Source: Pseudomonas donghuensis
GTDB taxonomy: Bacteria > Pseudomonadota > Gammaproteobacteria > Pseudomonadales > Pseudomonadaceae
Assembly: GCF_000259195.1 (NCBI RefSeq)
Contig: NZ_AJJP01000155.1
Location: 25,653 to 89,652 of the forward strand
Length of the DNA: 64,000 bases
Direction of reading: 5' to 3'
Shown here: one piece after another, positions 23,336 through 32,331 of the stretch
Numbering within the stretch: position 1 is the first letter of the stretch
How the letters are laid out: every line of letters begins with the position of its first letter
Made by a program: the position numbers and the translations under genes
Notes under the pieces: model-generated
Told to the model about the DNA's origin: nothing
The model's database searches: none
The model's input: the letters and a program-made list of their open reading frames with translations, nothing else

Positions 23336-24720
23336 GCGCCCTCCTGTTGGCTCACGCACAAGGCCTGGCGCAGGCCCGCCAGGTCCCCCGGCAGCAGGTA
23401 CGGTGGTCGCGCCAGGGCTTCGGGCGGCGCGGCCACGCTGTCGCGCCAGGCGCCCAGCTCTGCCAGCAGCGCCGCTGATCTGGCCGGGGCGATTTGCCCC
23501 AGGGTGACCATTGGCGCCCCCAGGCTGCGCCGGTGCAGGCGCCCTGCCAGGGCACCGACGGCGGTATGCGGGTCGACCGCCGCGCCGGTTTCATGGAACA
23601 GCTTGAGCACTTCTTCGCGCACCTGTGCCTCCTCGACCGCGTGGGAGTCGAACAGCACGCGGGCGCGAAGCCATTGAGGATTGCCGATACTCAGTTCGCC
23701 GCACGCTTCAAAATGCTCCATCAACGACCTGACCGCAGCGCCGTCGTGTTCATACAGTTCCCAGATAAAGCGCTCCAGGTTGGAGTACAGCGAGAAGTCC
23801 ATGGCCGGCGCCAGTGTCCGGTTGCTCTGGCGCATGGAGTAGCGGTTACGCTGGATAAAATGATGCAGGGCATCGTTGCTGTTGGTCGAAACGATCACCT
23901 GATTGATCGGCAAGCCCATTTTCTGCGCGATGAAGCCTGCGTAGATCTCGGCAAAGCTGGCCGCCGGCACACTGAAGGCGACAGGACGGGTGCCGCCGCC
24001 CAGTTGCAAGGCGGCATGGAAGTAATAAACGATCTGCGCCAGCACGCCGACCCAGTTGCTGGAGTTGAAGCACACCGGTATCAGCCCGGGCAATGGCCAG
24101 TCGCGCAGCAGGCGCGACAGCAGGGTCTGGCAATCGTCAAAACTGCCCTCCACCGCCAGCAACTGCACCTGCTCCGGGTTTGCCCGCTGCAGGGCGTGCA
24201 GCTGTTGCGCCGGCACCCCGTGACACGGGTACAGCACCGCCAGGCGCATGCCTGGGTAGGCGGCGAATGCCTCGATGGCAGCAAGCCCGGTATCGCCGTT
24301 GGTGGCACCGACCACCAGCGCCCTGGCGCCAAGCTCCTGGAGAAAATGCGCCGCGAGGCGCGCAAGCAGCTGCGCGGCAAAGTCCTTGGAAGACTGGGTC
24401 GGGCCGTGAAACAACTCAAGAATCCATTCGTTGTGGCCAATTTGCTGAAGCGGCGTAATGGCGCGGTGGCTGAAGTCGCGGTAGCTGTCGCTGAGCAACG
24501 CCCGTAACGTGCCTTCGTCCAGGGACTCGCCAACGAACGGCGACACCACACGCCAGACCAACTCATCGAACGGCAGCCAGGACCAACTGGCAATCTGCTC
24601 CTGGGTGAACACTGGAACCGTTTGCGGGACATACAGCCCGCCGTCAGTGGCCAGCCCCGAGAGGACCACACTGCGAAAATCCGCCGCGGGCGCTGCGCCC
24701 CGTGTGCTTACATAGTGCAT
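23332..24720 (-). CDS. Threonine synthase-like PLP enzyme with altered active-site motifs
   Basis: A 462-residue fold-type II PLP protein. The ATG at 24720 has GGAG five bases upstream; a GTG six bases earlier does not. The N-terminal YVSTRG and the order of motifs follow ThrC. The PLP lysine is in FHGPTQSSKDFAAQ (about residue 112), where canonical enzymes read PT-x-AFKD. The phosphate-binding GATNGDTG replaces GATSGDTG, and the usual VPSGNFGN is VPAASFAEI. Such changes in the substrate and cofactor loops suggest a specialised paralogue rather than the housekeeping enzyme. It lies between lysR and lrp in the homoserine-related cluster. Confidence 0.8.
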   Translation of the reverse strand: MHYVSTRGAAPAADFRSVVLSGLATDGGLYVPQTVPVFTQEQIASWSWLPFDELVWRVVSPFVGESLDEGTLRALLSDSYRDFSHRAITPLQQIGHNEWILELFHGPTQSSKDFAAQLLARLAAHFLQELGARALVVGATNGDTGLAAIEAFAAYPGMRLAVLYPCHGVPAQQLHALQRANPEQVQLLAVEGSFDDCQTLLSRLLRDWPLPGLIPVCFNSSNWVGVLAQIVYYFHAALQLGGGTRPVAFSVPAASFAEIYAGFIAQKMGLPINQVIVSTNSNDALHHFIQRNRYSMRQSNRTLAPAMDFSLYSNLERFIWELYEHDGAAVRSLMEHFEACGELSIGNPQWLRARVLFDSHAVEEAQVREEVLKLFHETGAAVDPHTAVGALAGRLHRRSLGAPMVTLGQIAPARSAALLAELGAWRDSVAAPPEALARPPYLLPGDLAGLRQALCVSQQEGA

Positions 24721-24732
24721 GTTCACTCCAGA

Positions 24733-25629
24733 TCAGTACGACAGATGACGATGCGCTTGCGCCACCAACCAGGTGGAGAACGCCGCGGCATCGGCTGACA
24801 ACGCCTCGCCTTGGGCGCGCACCAGATAAAAGGACTCGCTGGCTTCTATGCGGTAATCGAAGGGGGCGACCAGTTGTCCGGCCTTGAGCTGATCTTCCAC
24901 CAGCGACGACCGCGCCAGGGCCACGCCCTGGCCCAGTTCCGCCATGCGCAAGGTCGAGACCAGGGTGTCGAACTGCAGGCCTCGGGAGTAATCCACCTCA
25001 TCGGCACCGACCCGTTTCAACCAATAGCCCCAGCCTTCTTCGTAGCCCAGTACATGCAGCAAGGCATGCCGGGCCAGGTCGCGAGGTTGATGGATCGGTG
25101 ACTGGGCCATCAGCGCCGGTGAGCACACCGGCTGCAGCACATCCCAGGTCAGGCGCTGGGCAATCAGCCCGGGCCAGCTGCCACAGCCCCAGCGAATCTC
25201 CAGGTCGTCCTCGCCATCGGGCGCCTTGACCCAGAGGTTGCTGATAAAACGGATGTCGATGTGCGGGTATTCGCGACAAAACTCCGCCAGCCGCGGCGCC
25301 AACCAGTACTGAAGAAAACTCAGGCTGCCGCGCACCTTCAGCGGCCGGCGGTGGTGCTGGCCGAAGATCTCATTGGTACCCACTGCCAGGCGGCTGATGG
25401 CGTCCTGCACCACGGGCAGGTACGACTGCCCTTCTTCGGTCAGGCCCAGGCCACGCGGCAGGCGCTTGAACAGCGCCACCCCCAGGTGCCCTTCAAGCTG
25501 ACGAATCTGCTGGCTCACCGCGCCTTGGGTCAGAAACAGCTCTTCTGCCGCATGGGTGAAGTTCAGGTGGCGCGCCGAGACCTCGAACGCCCTCAGCCAG
25601 TTCAGCGGCGGTAGGGATTTTTGACTCAT
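24733..25629 (-). CDS. LysR-family regulator (GcvA-like)
   Basis: A 298-residue LysR protein; the ATG at 25629 follows a TTG that could also initiate. The helix-turn-helix is LPPLNWLRAFEVSARHLNFTHAAEELFLTQGAVSQQIRQLE, the GcvA-type opening. The effector domain starts near residue 92. Its stop is 12 bp before the threonine synthase-like gene on the same strand, so it is inside the operon rather than divergent from it, which is uncommon for LysR genes. It probably regulates the cluster together with the Lrp protein. Confidence 0.92.
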   Translation of the reverse strand: MSQKSLPPLNWLRAFEVSARHLNFTHAAEELFLTQGAVSQQIRQLEGHLGVALFKRLPRGLGLTEEGQSYLPVVQDAISRLAVGTNEIFGQHHRRPLKVRGSLSFLQYWLAPRLAEFCREYPHIDIRFISNLWVKAPDGEDDLEIRWGCGSWPGLIAQRLTWDVLQPVCSPALMAQSPIHQPRDLARHALLHVLGYEEGWGYWLKRVGADEVDYSRGLQFDTLVSTLRMAELGQGVALARSSLVEDQLKAGQLVAPFDYRIEASESFYLVRAQGEALSADAAAFSTWLVAQAHRHLSY

Positions 25630-25678
25630 CAAGGCAACCTCATCGGCAATTATCGGCGCTCACTATGGCCCCGGCCGC

Positions 25679-27118
25679 TCATGCCGCGCCAGCAGAACCC
25701 TTGACTGCAGCGCTGATGCCCAGGCGTTGTTCACGCTTCTTGCGCGTGACCCAGTAGACGAAATAGCACCAGGCAATGAACGGCAGGCCGAAGTACAGGG
25801 CGATTCGCTGGGCCGGGTCGAAGGCAATGCCGACGCACGCCAGCAAGCAGCACAGCAAGGCGCCAAGCGGCACCCAAGGGTAGCCACGCACGCGAAAGTG
25901 CAGATCTTCCACCCGGCCGCCGCCGGCGATGTACTGCCGCCGGAAGGCCATCTGGCTGGCGGCAATGCTCATCCACACCACCACGACCGCAAGCCCGGAG
26001 ATCGAGACCAGGGCCAGGTACACGGTGTCCGGGGCAAGCACGCTGCTGAGCAACGAGGCCAGCGCCCCGGCCATGCTCAGGATGATCGCGTTGACCGGCG
26101 TACCGCGCTGGGACAGGCGCGCATAGCACTTGGGCATGTGGCCCTGGTCGCTCAAGGTCCAGAGCATCCTCGATGCGGCGTACAGGCCAGAGTTGGCGGC
26201 AGACAGCAAGGCGGTGATGATCACGAAGTTCATGATGTCCGCCGAATAGGGAATGCCGATCAGCTCGAACACCACCACGAACGGGCTTTCCACCAGGCCG
26301 GCCTGCTCGCGCGGCAGCAGCGTGGCGAGGACGAAGATCGTGCCGACAAAAAACAGCGCCAGGCGCAAGATGGTGGTGCGAATGGCCTTGGGCACGCTGG
26401 TTTGCGGGTCCTGGGCTTCACCGGCGGCAATCCCGATCAGCTCGGTGCCGGAGAAGGCGAACGACACCGCCAGCAGGGTCATGGCAATCGGCAAGAATCC
26501 GGTCGGGAACAACCCTTCGCGGGTGAAGTTGCCAAGGCCAACACCCTGTAGCTGCTGAACCTCGAAGACCCCGCAGATGGCCCCGCCGCCGATGACGATG
26601 AAGGTCAACACGGTGATGACCTTGATCAGCGACAGCCAGAACTCGGTTTCGGCAAACAGGCGCACCGACACCACATTGCTGACGAACACGGCGATGGCAA
26701 ACAGCGCACTCCAGCTCCATACCGGTGTGTCCGGGAACCAGCGCACCATGAGGATCCCCGCCGCAGTGAACTCCGAACCGATTGCCACGGCCCAGGTCAG
26801 CCAGTACAGCCAGGCCACGGTATAGCCGGTGCCGGGGCCCAGGTAGCGGGTGGCGTAACTGCTGAACGAGCCGGTTTCCGGCATTTGTACTGCCAGCTCG
26901 CCCAGGCAGACCATCACCAGGTAGACCATGACGGCGCCAATGATGTAGGCAATCACCGCGCCGAGTGGCCCTGCCTGGTTAACCGTGTAGCCGGTGGTCA
27001 GAAACAGGCCGGTGCCGATGACGCCACCCAGGGCCAGCATGACGATGTGACGGGTCTGCATCTGCTTGTGAAACTCGGCCCCGCATGCGGGCTGGCCTTC
27101 TTTGAGCTGAGTCTGCAT
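25679..27118 (-). CDS. APC-superfamily amino acid permease, MmuP (S-methylmethionine) type
   Basis: A 479-residue, twelve-helix permease. The first helix has [10 protein letters not shown], the substrate backbone-binding loop of the family. The similarity to E. coli MmuP is strong along the length: [22 protein letters not shown], then [30 protein letters not shown] and [16 protein letters not shown]. The ATG at 27118 gives the MmuP-like N-terminus. It should import S-methylmethionine, methionine or a related amino acid such as homoserine across the inner membrane. It lies between the cystathionine-synthase-family gene and lysR. Confidence 0.87.
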   Translation of the reverse strand: MQTQLKEGQPACGAEFHKQMQTRHIVMLALGGVIGTGLFLTTGYTVNQAGPLGAVIAYIIGAVMVYLVMVCLGELAVQMPETGSFSSYATRYLGPGTGYTVAWLYWLTWAVAIGSEFTAAGILMVRWFPDTPVWSWSALFAIAVFVSNVVSVRLFAETEFWLSLIKVITVLTFIVIGGGAICGVFEVQQLQGVGLGNFTREGLFPTGFLPIAMTLLAVSFAFSGTELIGIAAGEAQDPQTSVPKAIRTTILRLALFFVGTIFVLATLLPREQAGLVESPFVVVFELIGIPYSADIMNFVIITALLSAANSGLYAASRMLWTLSDQGHMPKCYARLSQRGTPVNAIILSMAGALASLLSSVLAPDTVYLALVSISGLAVVVVWMSIAASQMAFRRQYIAGGGRVEDLHFRVRGYPWVPLGALLCCLLACVGIAFDPAQRIALYFGLPFIAWCYFVYWVTRKKREQRLGISAAVKGSAGAA

Positions 27119-27253
27119 TTTTCTTGTTCTCATGAAAGGGACATTCGCTGCCACCCCGGACGGGGCAGCAGGCGTTGAATGGCCGTCAGGTTTTATTGTT
27201 TTGAATTTTCATGAAGAGACCGAGCGACGGTTAGATCGAACGTCTTCGCTCAA

Positions 27254-28513
27254 CTAGGCTTCAACCCCGGGGCACTGAGCCTGCGGCTGTACCGGTTTAC
27301 CCTGGCCTTGCTCGCGGCGCACCGCAGCAAAGGCATTGCGCAAGTCGGCCAGCAGGTCGTCGGTATCTTCGATACCGACAGAAATGCGTACCAGCCCTTC
27401 CGAGATGCCCAGGGCCTGGCGCTCCTCCAGGGTGTTTTCCACATGGCTGGTGGTGCGCGCCGGCCCGTAGATGGTCTCGACCGCGCCCAGGTTACCGGCG
27501 CGGTGGGCGTACTTGAGGTGTGGCAGCAGACGCACCACCGTTTCCATGCCACCCTTGAGCACAAAGCTGACGATCGCCCCAAAGCCGCGCATCTGCGCAC
27601 AGGCAATGGCGTGCCCCGGATGCTGGGCCAGCCCCGGATAATTCACCGACTCCACCAGCGCTTCGCTGCACAGGTACTCGGCCAGCACCTGCGCGCTGGC
27701 CTGTTGCTGACGGACACGCAAGGCCAGGGTCTTGATGCCACGGATGATCAGGTAGGCCGAGAACGGGTCCAGCGCGGCGCCGTTGATCTCGCGATAATGG
27801 CGGACCTGGGCCATCAGCGGTTCGGCGCCGCAGACGACGCCACCCAGCACATCGCCGTGGCCGGAAAGGAACTTGGTAGCGCTGTGCACCACCACGTCGA
27901 CGCCAAGCGCCAGGGGGTTCTGGTTCAGCGGCGTGGCAAAGGTGTTGTCGGCCACCACCAGCGCCCCGACACGCTTGGCGGCTGCGGCCAGGCGCTGGAT
28001 ATCGAGGACCTTGAGGGTCGGGTTGGTCGGCGTTTCCAGGTACAGCAGCGCGCAACCACGCGCAACTTCGCGCTCGATGGCCTGGGTATCGAGGGTGTCG
28101 ACCAGCGTCACCTCAACGCCCATGCGTGGCAGGAACTCTTCGAAAATCTTGTTGGTACCGCCATAGCTGTCGCGGGTCGACACCACGCGCTGGCCCTGGC
28201 GCAGGAAGCTGTGCAGCACGCCGCTGATCGCTGCCATCCCGGAGCTGAACGCCACCGCCGCTTCGGCCGCTTCCAGTTCGCAGAGCTTGTCTTCCAGCAC
28301 GCAGACCGTGGGGTTGCTCATGCGGCTGTAGATAAAGCCCGGCGCCTTGCCCAACGCCACGTCATACCAGGCATCGATGTCCTGATAGCCATAGGCGGCG
28401 CTCAACACAATGGGCGTCTGAGTAGCGTTGTAGGGGTGCCCGCCCTGCTCGCCACCCCACACCACCCGGGTTCCGGATCCTGCGCCCTGATCGAGCTTTG
28501 TCTTGTTGTTCAT
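27254..28513 (-). CDS. Cys/Met-metabolism PLP enzyme (cystathionine gamma-synthase/lyase family)
   Basis: A 419-residue fold-type I PLP enzyme. The internal aldimine lysine is Lys214 in HSATKFLSGHG. YSRMSNPT holds the tyrosine and arginine that bind the neighbouring cofactor, FSSGMAAI the phosphate site, and ETPTNPTL the substrate pocket. Methionine gamma-lyase has a cysteine after LYG at about residue 116; here the stretch is DSYGGT, so gamma-lyase activity on methionine is less likely than gamma-replacement or cystathionine cleavage. It is the first gene of the minus-strand cluster, upstream of the permease. The exact reaction is not determinable. Confidence 0.87.
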   Translation of the reverse strand: MNNKTKLDQGAGSGTRVVWGGEQGGHPYNATQTPIVLSAAYGYQDIDAWYDVALGKAPGFIYSRMSNPTVCVLEDKLCELEAAEAAVAFSSGMAAISGVLHSFLRQGQRVVSTRDSYGGTNKIFEEFLPRMGVEVTLVDTLDTQAIEREVARGCALLYLETPTNPTLKVLDIQRLAAAAKRVGALVVADNTFATPLNQNPLALGVDVVVHSATKFLSGHGDVLGGVVCGAEPLMAQVRHYREINGAALDPFSAYLIIRGIKTLALRVRQQQASAQVLAEYLCSEALVESVNYPGLAQHPGHAIACAQMRGFGAIVSFVLKGGMETVVRLLPHLKYAHRAGNLGAVETIYGPARTTSHVENTLEERQALGISEGLVRISVGIEDTDDLLADLRNAFAAVRREQGQGKPVQPQAQCPGVEA

Positions 28514-28648
28514 AGTGGTCTCGCATCGAAGAAGCACCGCAGTGCTCCGATTGGGGATGCGAGGACTATAGGGAAGCCCGGTCAGGCTGAAAAACGATCT
28601 AATCCGGGCCTGAGGCACGGTTTTTTTAATGGCTGGCGGCCCCTGGAT

Positions 28649-29059
28649 TCAGACCGGGGCATGGGTACTGTGCTGGTAGTGGTGGCTGATGCCGATGTCG
28701 TCCCGGTCGAGCGGGCAGTCCAGCTCCAGCACCAGACCGCCGGGCAGGCTGACAAAGACCTGGCAGACACGTTCTTGCGGCAACACCGCGACCTGGTACG
28801 GCAAGCCGCTGGCACGCACCCGCTCAAGCACGGCCGACGCGGGATGCGCGGTGCGCAAGGCCAGGTGGTTGAAGCGCGTGTGCTCACCTTCGATCAGGTG
28901 CACCAGCGCCTGGCCACCCTGGTACAACCAGTGCCCCGGGAACGGAAACGCCGGCCTCGGCCCAGGCTCGACGCCCAGCAAGGTTTGCAGCGCAGCCTGA
29001 AGATCGCCGTCGGCGGATGTGTTGAAGGCTAAATGATCGAACTGAAAATCAAGGGACAT
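28649..29059 (-). CDS. VOC-family (glyoxalase/dioxygenase fold) protein
   Basis: A 136-residue protein with two beta-alpha-beta-beta-beta modules. Potential metal ligands are His in FDHLAF (about 8), Glu in HLIEGEH, His in FNHLALR (about 66) and Glu in LVLELDCP (about 115). The pattern fits a divalent-metal VOC enzyme. The function could be a lyase, an isomerase or thiol-resistance. It ends 135 bp upstream of the PLP enzyme start on the same strand, so it could be transcribed ahead of the homoserine/sulfur cluster. Confidence 0.78.
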   Translation of the reverse strand: MSLDFQFDHLAFNTSADGDLQAALQTLLGVEPGPRPAFPFPGHWLYQGGQALVHLIEGEHTRFNHLALRTAHPASAVLERVRASGLPYQVAVLPQERVCQVFVSLPGGLVLELDCPLDRDDIGISHHYQHSTHAPV

Positions 29060-29337
29060 GCTGAGCACCTCGCAAGGCCTGGGACGGATGTCGAGATGAT
29101 CGGTTATTGAAAGTCCCTGATAAACGGGGCTAAAAGGACATGACTTATTAATATTTTTTACAAGCTGGCGTGGTAGCCCTGGCCAACGCCGTGGTGGCGG
29201 TTGAACGGCGCTCTCATACCCGCAAGCCCTCACAGCAGCGCCAATGAAGGCTTTCCCTCAACCGATGCCCCGCGCAAATACCTTGTAATGACCTACCCTC
29301 AAAAGCTGGGAGATCAATTACCGAACCGGGCATTACC

Positions 29338-31722
29338 ATGCGCAATGCTTTTAAGATCATCGGCATCATCACCCTCGCCCTGCTGCAGCTGAGTGCCCTT
29401 GGGCAGGCCGCCGAACCACCCGCGCCTGCAACCGCCACGGCTGCCGCGCCGGCCGTCAAGGTGACGCAGAACGACCTGCAAGCCTTGCAACTGCGCCTGG
29501 ACAGCCTCAAGCAGCAGATTTCCCAAGCCAACAACTACAACCAGCTCGAAGGCCCGCAGGATCGACTGCAGGCGCTGATCGTCGATATCGACCGCCTGTC
29601 CACTGCGCTATTACCTGAACAGGCGCAGTTGCGCGCGCAGTTGGAGGTGCTGGGCCCGGCGCAGGTCGACGCCCCGGTAGCGAGCACCTCGGACATTGCC
29701 GCGCAACGCAAGGCACTCACCGAACAGAAGGACAGCCTGGATGCCACCCTCACCACCCTGGCGACGCTGAAGGAAAGTGCCACCAACCTGCTGACGCAAA
29801 TTGCCGGCATTCGCCGCACCATGCTCGAAAGCGAACTGACCCTGAGCACCCACAGCCTGCTCAACCCGGCATTCTGGTTGCCGGTGTTCAACCCCTTGCC
29901 CGACGACCGCCAGCGCCTGCAGGCGTTCTTCGCTGAGCTTGGCAGCACCGCCGGGGCCGTCTGGCAACCCGGCCAGCGCGTCTCCACCGTGGTGCTGGTG
30001 TTGCTCGCCCTGTTGGTCTGGACCCTGGGCCGCCGGCTGGTGGAGCGCTGGCTGGCCTGGGCCTGCATGAACCGCGTGCCCGAGGGCCGCTTGCGCCGCA
30101 GCTCGCTGGCCCTGGCCTCGGTACTGGCAACCCTGCTGGCCACCGGCGTTGCCCTGGAGCTGCTGTTTTACGCCTGCACCCGCCACCTGCCGTTGCCTGC
30201 CATGCTGGCGACATTCTCGGAGGAATTCGAAAAGCTCGCGTATACCTGTGTGCTGATCACAGGGTTGAGCCGGGCGTTGCTGTCGACCCAGCATCCCTCC
30301 TGGCGGCTACCCGATATCGCCGACCCGGTAGCGCTGGCCTTGCAGCCGTTTGCCCGCTGGCTGGCGGGCGCCCTGCTGGTGCTGGTGACCCTGGTGCAGA
30401 TTTGCAACGCCGCCGGCATGAGCAACCCGTTGGTCATTGCCGGGCGCGGCATCGCCGCCTCGGTGATCACCGGCCTGATCATCGCCCTGCTGGTGCGCAC
30501 CAGCAGCACCCGCCGGGCGATGGCTGCCGCCGGTGACGCGCCGGAAGCCGCCTCGACCATGGCCGGGGTGATCTACACCATCGCCAGCATCGCCATGCTC
30601 ACCTCGGTGATTGCCCTGCTCACCGGCTATGTGTCGCTGGCGCGCTTTGTCACCTATGAGGTGGTCTGGGTGTTTATCCTGCTGGCCGGTTTCTACCTGC
30701 TGATGCAGGCGTTCAAGGACGGCTGCGAATACCTGTTCTCGCCCAGGCAGGCCAGCGGCAAGGCGCTCAAGGAATTGCTGGGCATCGGTGACCGGCGCCT
30801 GGATCAGATCGAGACCCTGATTTGCGGTTTCGGTCGGGCTGGGTTGTTGTTGCTGGCGGTCATCACCCTGTTCGTCGGTGGTATCGGGACCACCCTCGGC
30901 CAACTGATCAGCAACATCGCCGCGTTTCTCAGCGGCGCCGGCTTGCGCCAGTTCAACATCATTCCGGGGCACCTGTTCAATGCGGCGCTGGCCCTGATGC
31001 TGGGCATCTACCTGATCCGCACCCTGCGCCGCTGGCTGGATAACGAGTTCCTGCCCAAGACCGACATGGACCCGGGCATGTGCGCCTCGCTCAGCACCCT
31101 GTTCGCCAACATCGGCTATGCCCTGGTGATCCTCCTGACCCTGTCGTCGCTGGGGGTCAAATGGACCAACCTGGCCTGGATCGTCAGCGCGCTGTCGGTA
31201 GGCATCGGTTTCGGTCTGCAGGAGATCGTCAAGAACTTCGTCTCCGGCCTGATCCTGCTCACCGAGCGCCCGGTCAAGGTTGGCGACCTGATCAGCATCA
31301 GCGGGGTCGAGGGCGACATCCGCCGCATCAACGTACGCGCCACCGAGATCCAGCTGAGCGACCGCTCGATCGTCATCGTGCCCAACTCGCAACTGATCTC
31401 GCAGAACCTGCGCAACGTCACCCTCGGCGGCAGTGCCCAGGGGGTGGCGACCCTGGAGCTGGTGTTCCCCCTGGACATCGACCCCGAGCAGGTGCAGACC
31501 CTGCTCTACGACACCTACCTGGAGCACGAGACGATCCTCGACAAACCTGCGCCGTTCGTACGCTTCAGTAACCTCACCGCAGAGGGCATCACCTTGAAGG
31601 TCACCGGCTACGTCAGCAGCCCGCGCATTGTCGCCACGACCAAGAGTGACCTGTTGTTCGAGATTCTCAAGCGGCTGGCGGCGGCGGGCATCCAACTGGC
31701 CAAGCCTGCGGCTACAACCTGA
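29338..31722 (+). CDS. Large MscS-family mechanosensitive channel with DUF3772 periplasmic domain
   Basis: A 794-residue protein with a signal peptide (cleavage near GQAAE), a periplasmic coiled region (about 45-190, DUF3772-like), then about ten hydrophobic helices. The C-terminal MscS core is unmistakable: the pore helix SVGIGFGLQEIVKNFVSGLILL (about 620-642), then ERPVKVGDLISISGVEGDIRRI and VPNSQLISQNLRN of the beta domain. It releases osmolytes when the membrane is stretched. The MscK/YbdG-like size suggests extra gating input from the periplasmic domain. It is divergent from the VOC gene across a 278-bp AT-rich region. Confidence 0.92.
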   Translation: MRNAFKIIGIITLALLQLSALGQAAEPPAPATATAAAPAVKVTQNDLQALQLRLDSLKQQISQANNYNQLEGPQDRLQALIVDIDRLSTALLPEQAQLRAQLEVLGPAQVDAPVASTSDIAAQRKALTEQKDSLDATLTTLATLKESATNLLTQIAGIRRTMLESELTLSTHSLLNPAFWLPVFNPLPDDRQRLQAFFAELGSTAGAVWQPGQRVSTVVLVLLALLVWTLGRRLVERWLAWACMNRVPEGRLRRSSLALASVLATLLATGVALELLFYACTRHLPLPAMLATFSEEFEKLAYTCVLITGLSRALLSTQHPSWRLPDIADPVALALQPFARWLAGALLVLVTLVQICNAAGMSNPLVIAGRGIAASVITGLIIALLVRTSSTRRAMAAAGDAPEAASTMAGVIYTIASIAMLTSVIALLTGYVSLARFVTYEVVWVFILLAGFYLLMQAFKDGCEYLFSPRQASGKALKELLGIGDRRLDQIETLICGFGRAGLLLLAVITLFVGGIGTTLGQLISNIAAFLSGAGLRQFNIIPGHLFNAALALMLGIYLIRTLRRWLDNEFLPKTDMDPGMCASLSTLFANIGYALVILLTLSSLGVKWTNLAWIVSALSVGIGFGLQEIVKNFVSGLILLTERPVKVGDLISISGVEGDIRRINVRATEIQLSDRSIVIVPNSQLISQNLRNVTLGGSAQGVATLELVFPLDIDPEQVQTLLYDTYLEHETILDKPAPFVRFSNLTAEGITLKVTGYVSSPRIVATTKSDLLFEILKRLAAAGIQLAKPAATT

Positions 31723-31740
31723 GCTGCGCACAGACCAGGA

Positions 31741-32013
31741 TCAGTACTCCCTCTCATCCTTGGTGATCTTGCCGCTGTTGGCATCGACGTTGAATTCATA
31801 CTTCATCCCGTCTTGCTTGATGCCCTCGCCCTCCCAGTGGTCCTCTTCGGCCTCAATCTTGATGATCCTGGTGTAGCCGGCGGCTTTGAGGGTCGCCTCG
31901 GCTTCGGCCTGGTCGACTTTCCAGTCGTCGCCAGGCTGCTGGGCCCACACTGGCGTGGCGGCCATTGCGCCGAGCAGGGCCAGGCCGGCAAACATCGTGG
32001 TCAGCGGTTTCAT
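31741..32013 (-). CDS. Periplasmic PepSY-domain protein
   Basis: A 90-residue protein with a signal peptide (cleavage after VWA, residue 24) and a single PepSY domain: AEATLKAAGYTRIIKIEAEEDHWEG followed by KYEFNVDANSGKITKDE. The ATG at 32013 has AGGAAA upstream. Such small PepSY proteins are thought to inhibit or bind peptidases in the envelope. It is convergent with the MscS channel gene, with 18 bp between stop codons. Confidence 0.87.
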   Translation of the reverse strand: MKPLTTMFAGLALLGAMAATPVWAQQPGDDWKVDQAEAEATLKAAGYTRIIKIEAEEDHWEGEGIKQDGMKYEFNVDANSGKITKDEREY

Positions 32014-32095
32014 CGCAGGGTTTCCTGTGTGGCATGCAGGTAGTCGATAGACCTCTGGCTCGCGAGTGGGTTCGAACTGCTCGCCCAGCGACGAC

Positions 32096-32242
32096 TTATT
32101 TGTCGGTGCCGGGCTCATGCTGGCGGGCTATGCGCTCCTCACGCCGCCGTCGCCGGACCACCGCAGCGCCCCAGGCCAGCACGCCGGCAGAGGCGATCAG
32201 CATCGCCGCCAATAACAAGTAGCCCCAGTGAACCTTTATCAT
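32096..32242 (-). CDS. 48-residue single-helix membrane protein
   Basis: A short gene read by hand: ATG at 32242 with AGGTGG about seven bases upstream, and TAA at 32096-32098. The product begins MIKVHWGYLLLAAMLIASAG, continues VLAWGAAVV as one transmembrane helix, then has a basic RRRRREERIARQ cytosolic tail. The positive-inside rule places the tail in the cytoplasm. No family is recognised. It lies upstream of the PepSY gene on the same strand with an 82-bp gap. Confidence 0.6.
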   Translation of the reverse strand: MIKVHWGYLLLAAMLIASAGVLAWGAAVVRRRRREERIARQHEPGTDK

Positions 32243-32331
32243 GCTGCGCCACCTGGGGCCCCGAACAAGCCCTCACTGATCGATATTCCTGGATCCGCGC
32301 TACTTCGACCGGTGAGCCAGTACCTTGATGT

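Noticed and set aside
27254..28513. Methionine gamma-lyase (MdeA) assignment
   Set aside because: The active-site cysteine typical of that enzyme is glycine here (DSYGGT), so only the broader Cys/Met PLP family is claimed.
30307..31731. 474-codon minus-strand frame opposite the MscS channel gene
   Set aside because: Rich in Gln, His, Asp and Gly as expected of an antisense shadow of high-GC coding DNA; no domain and the sense strand is a clear channel.
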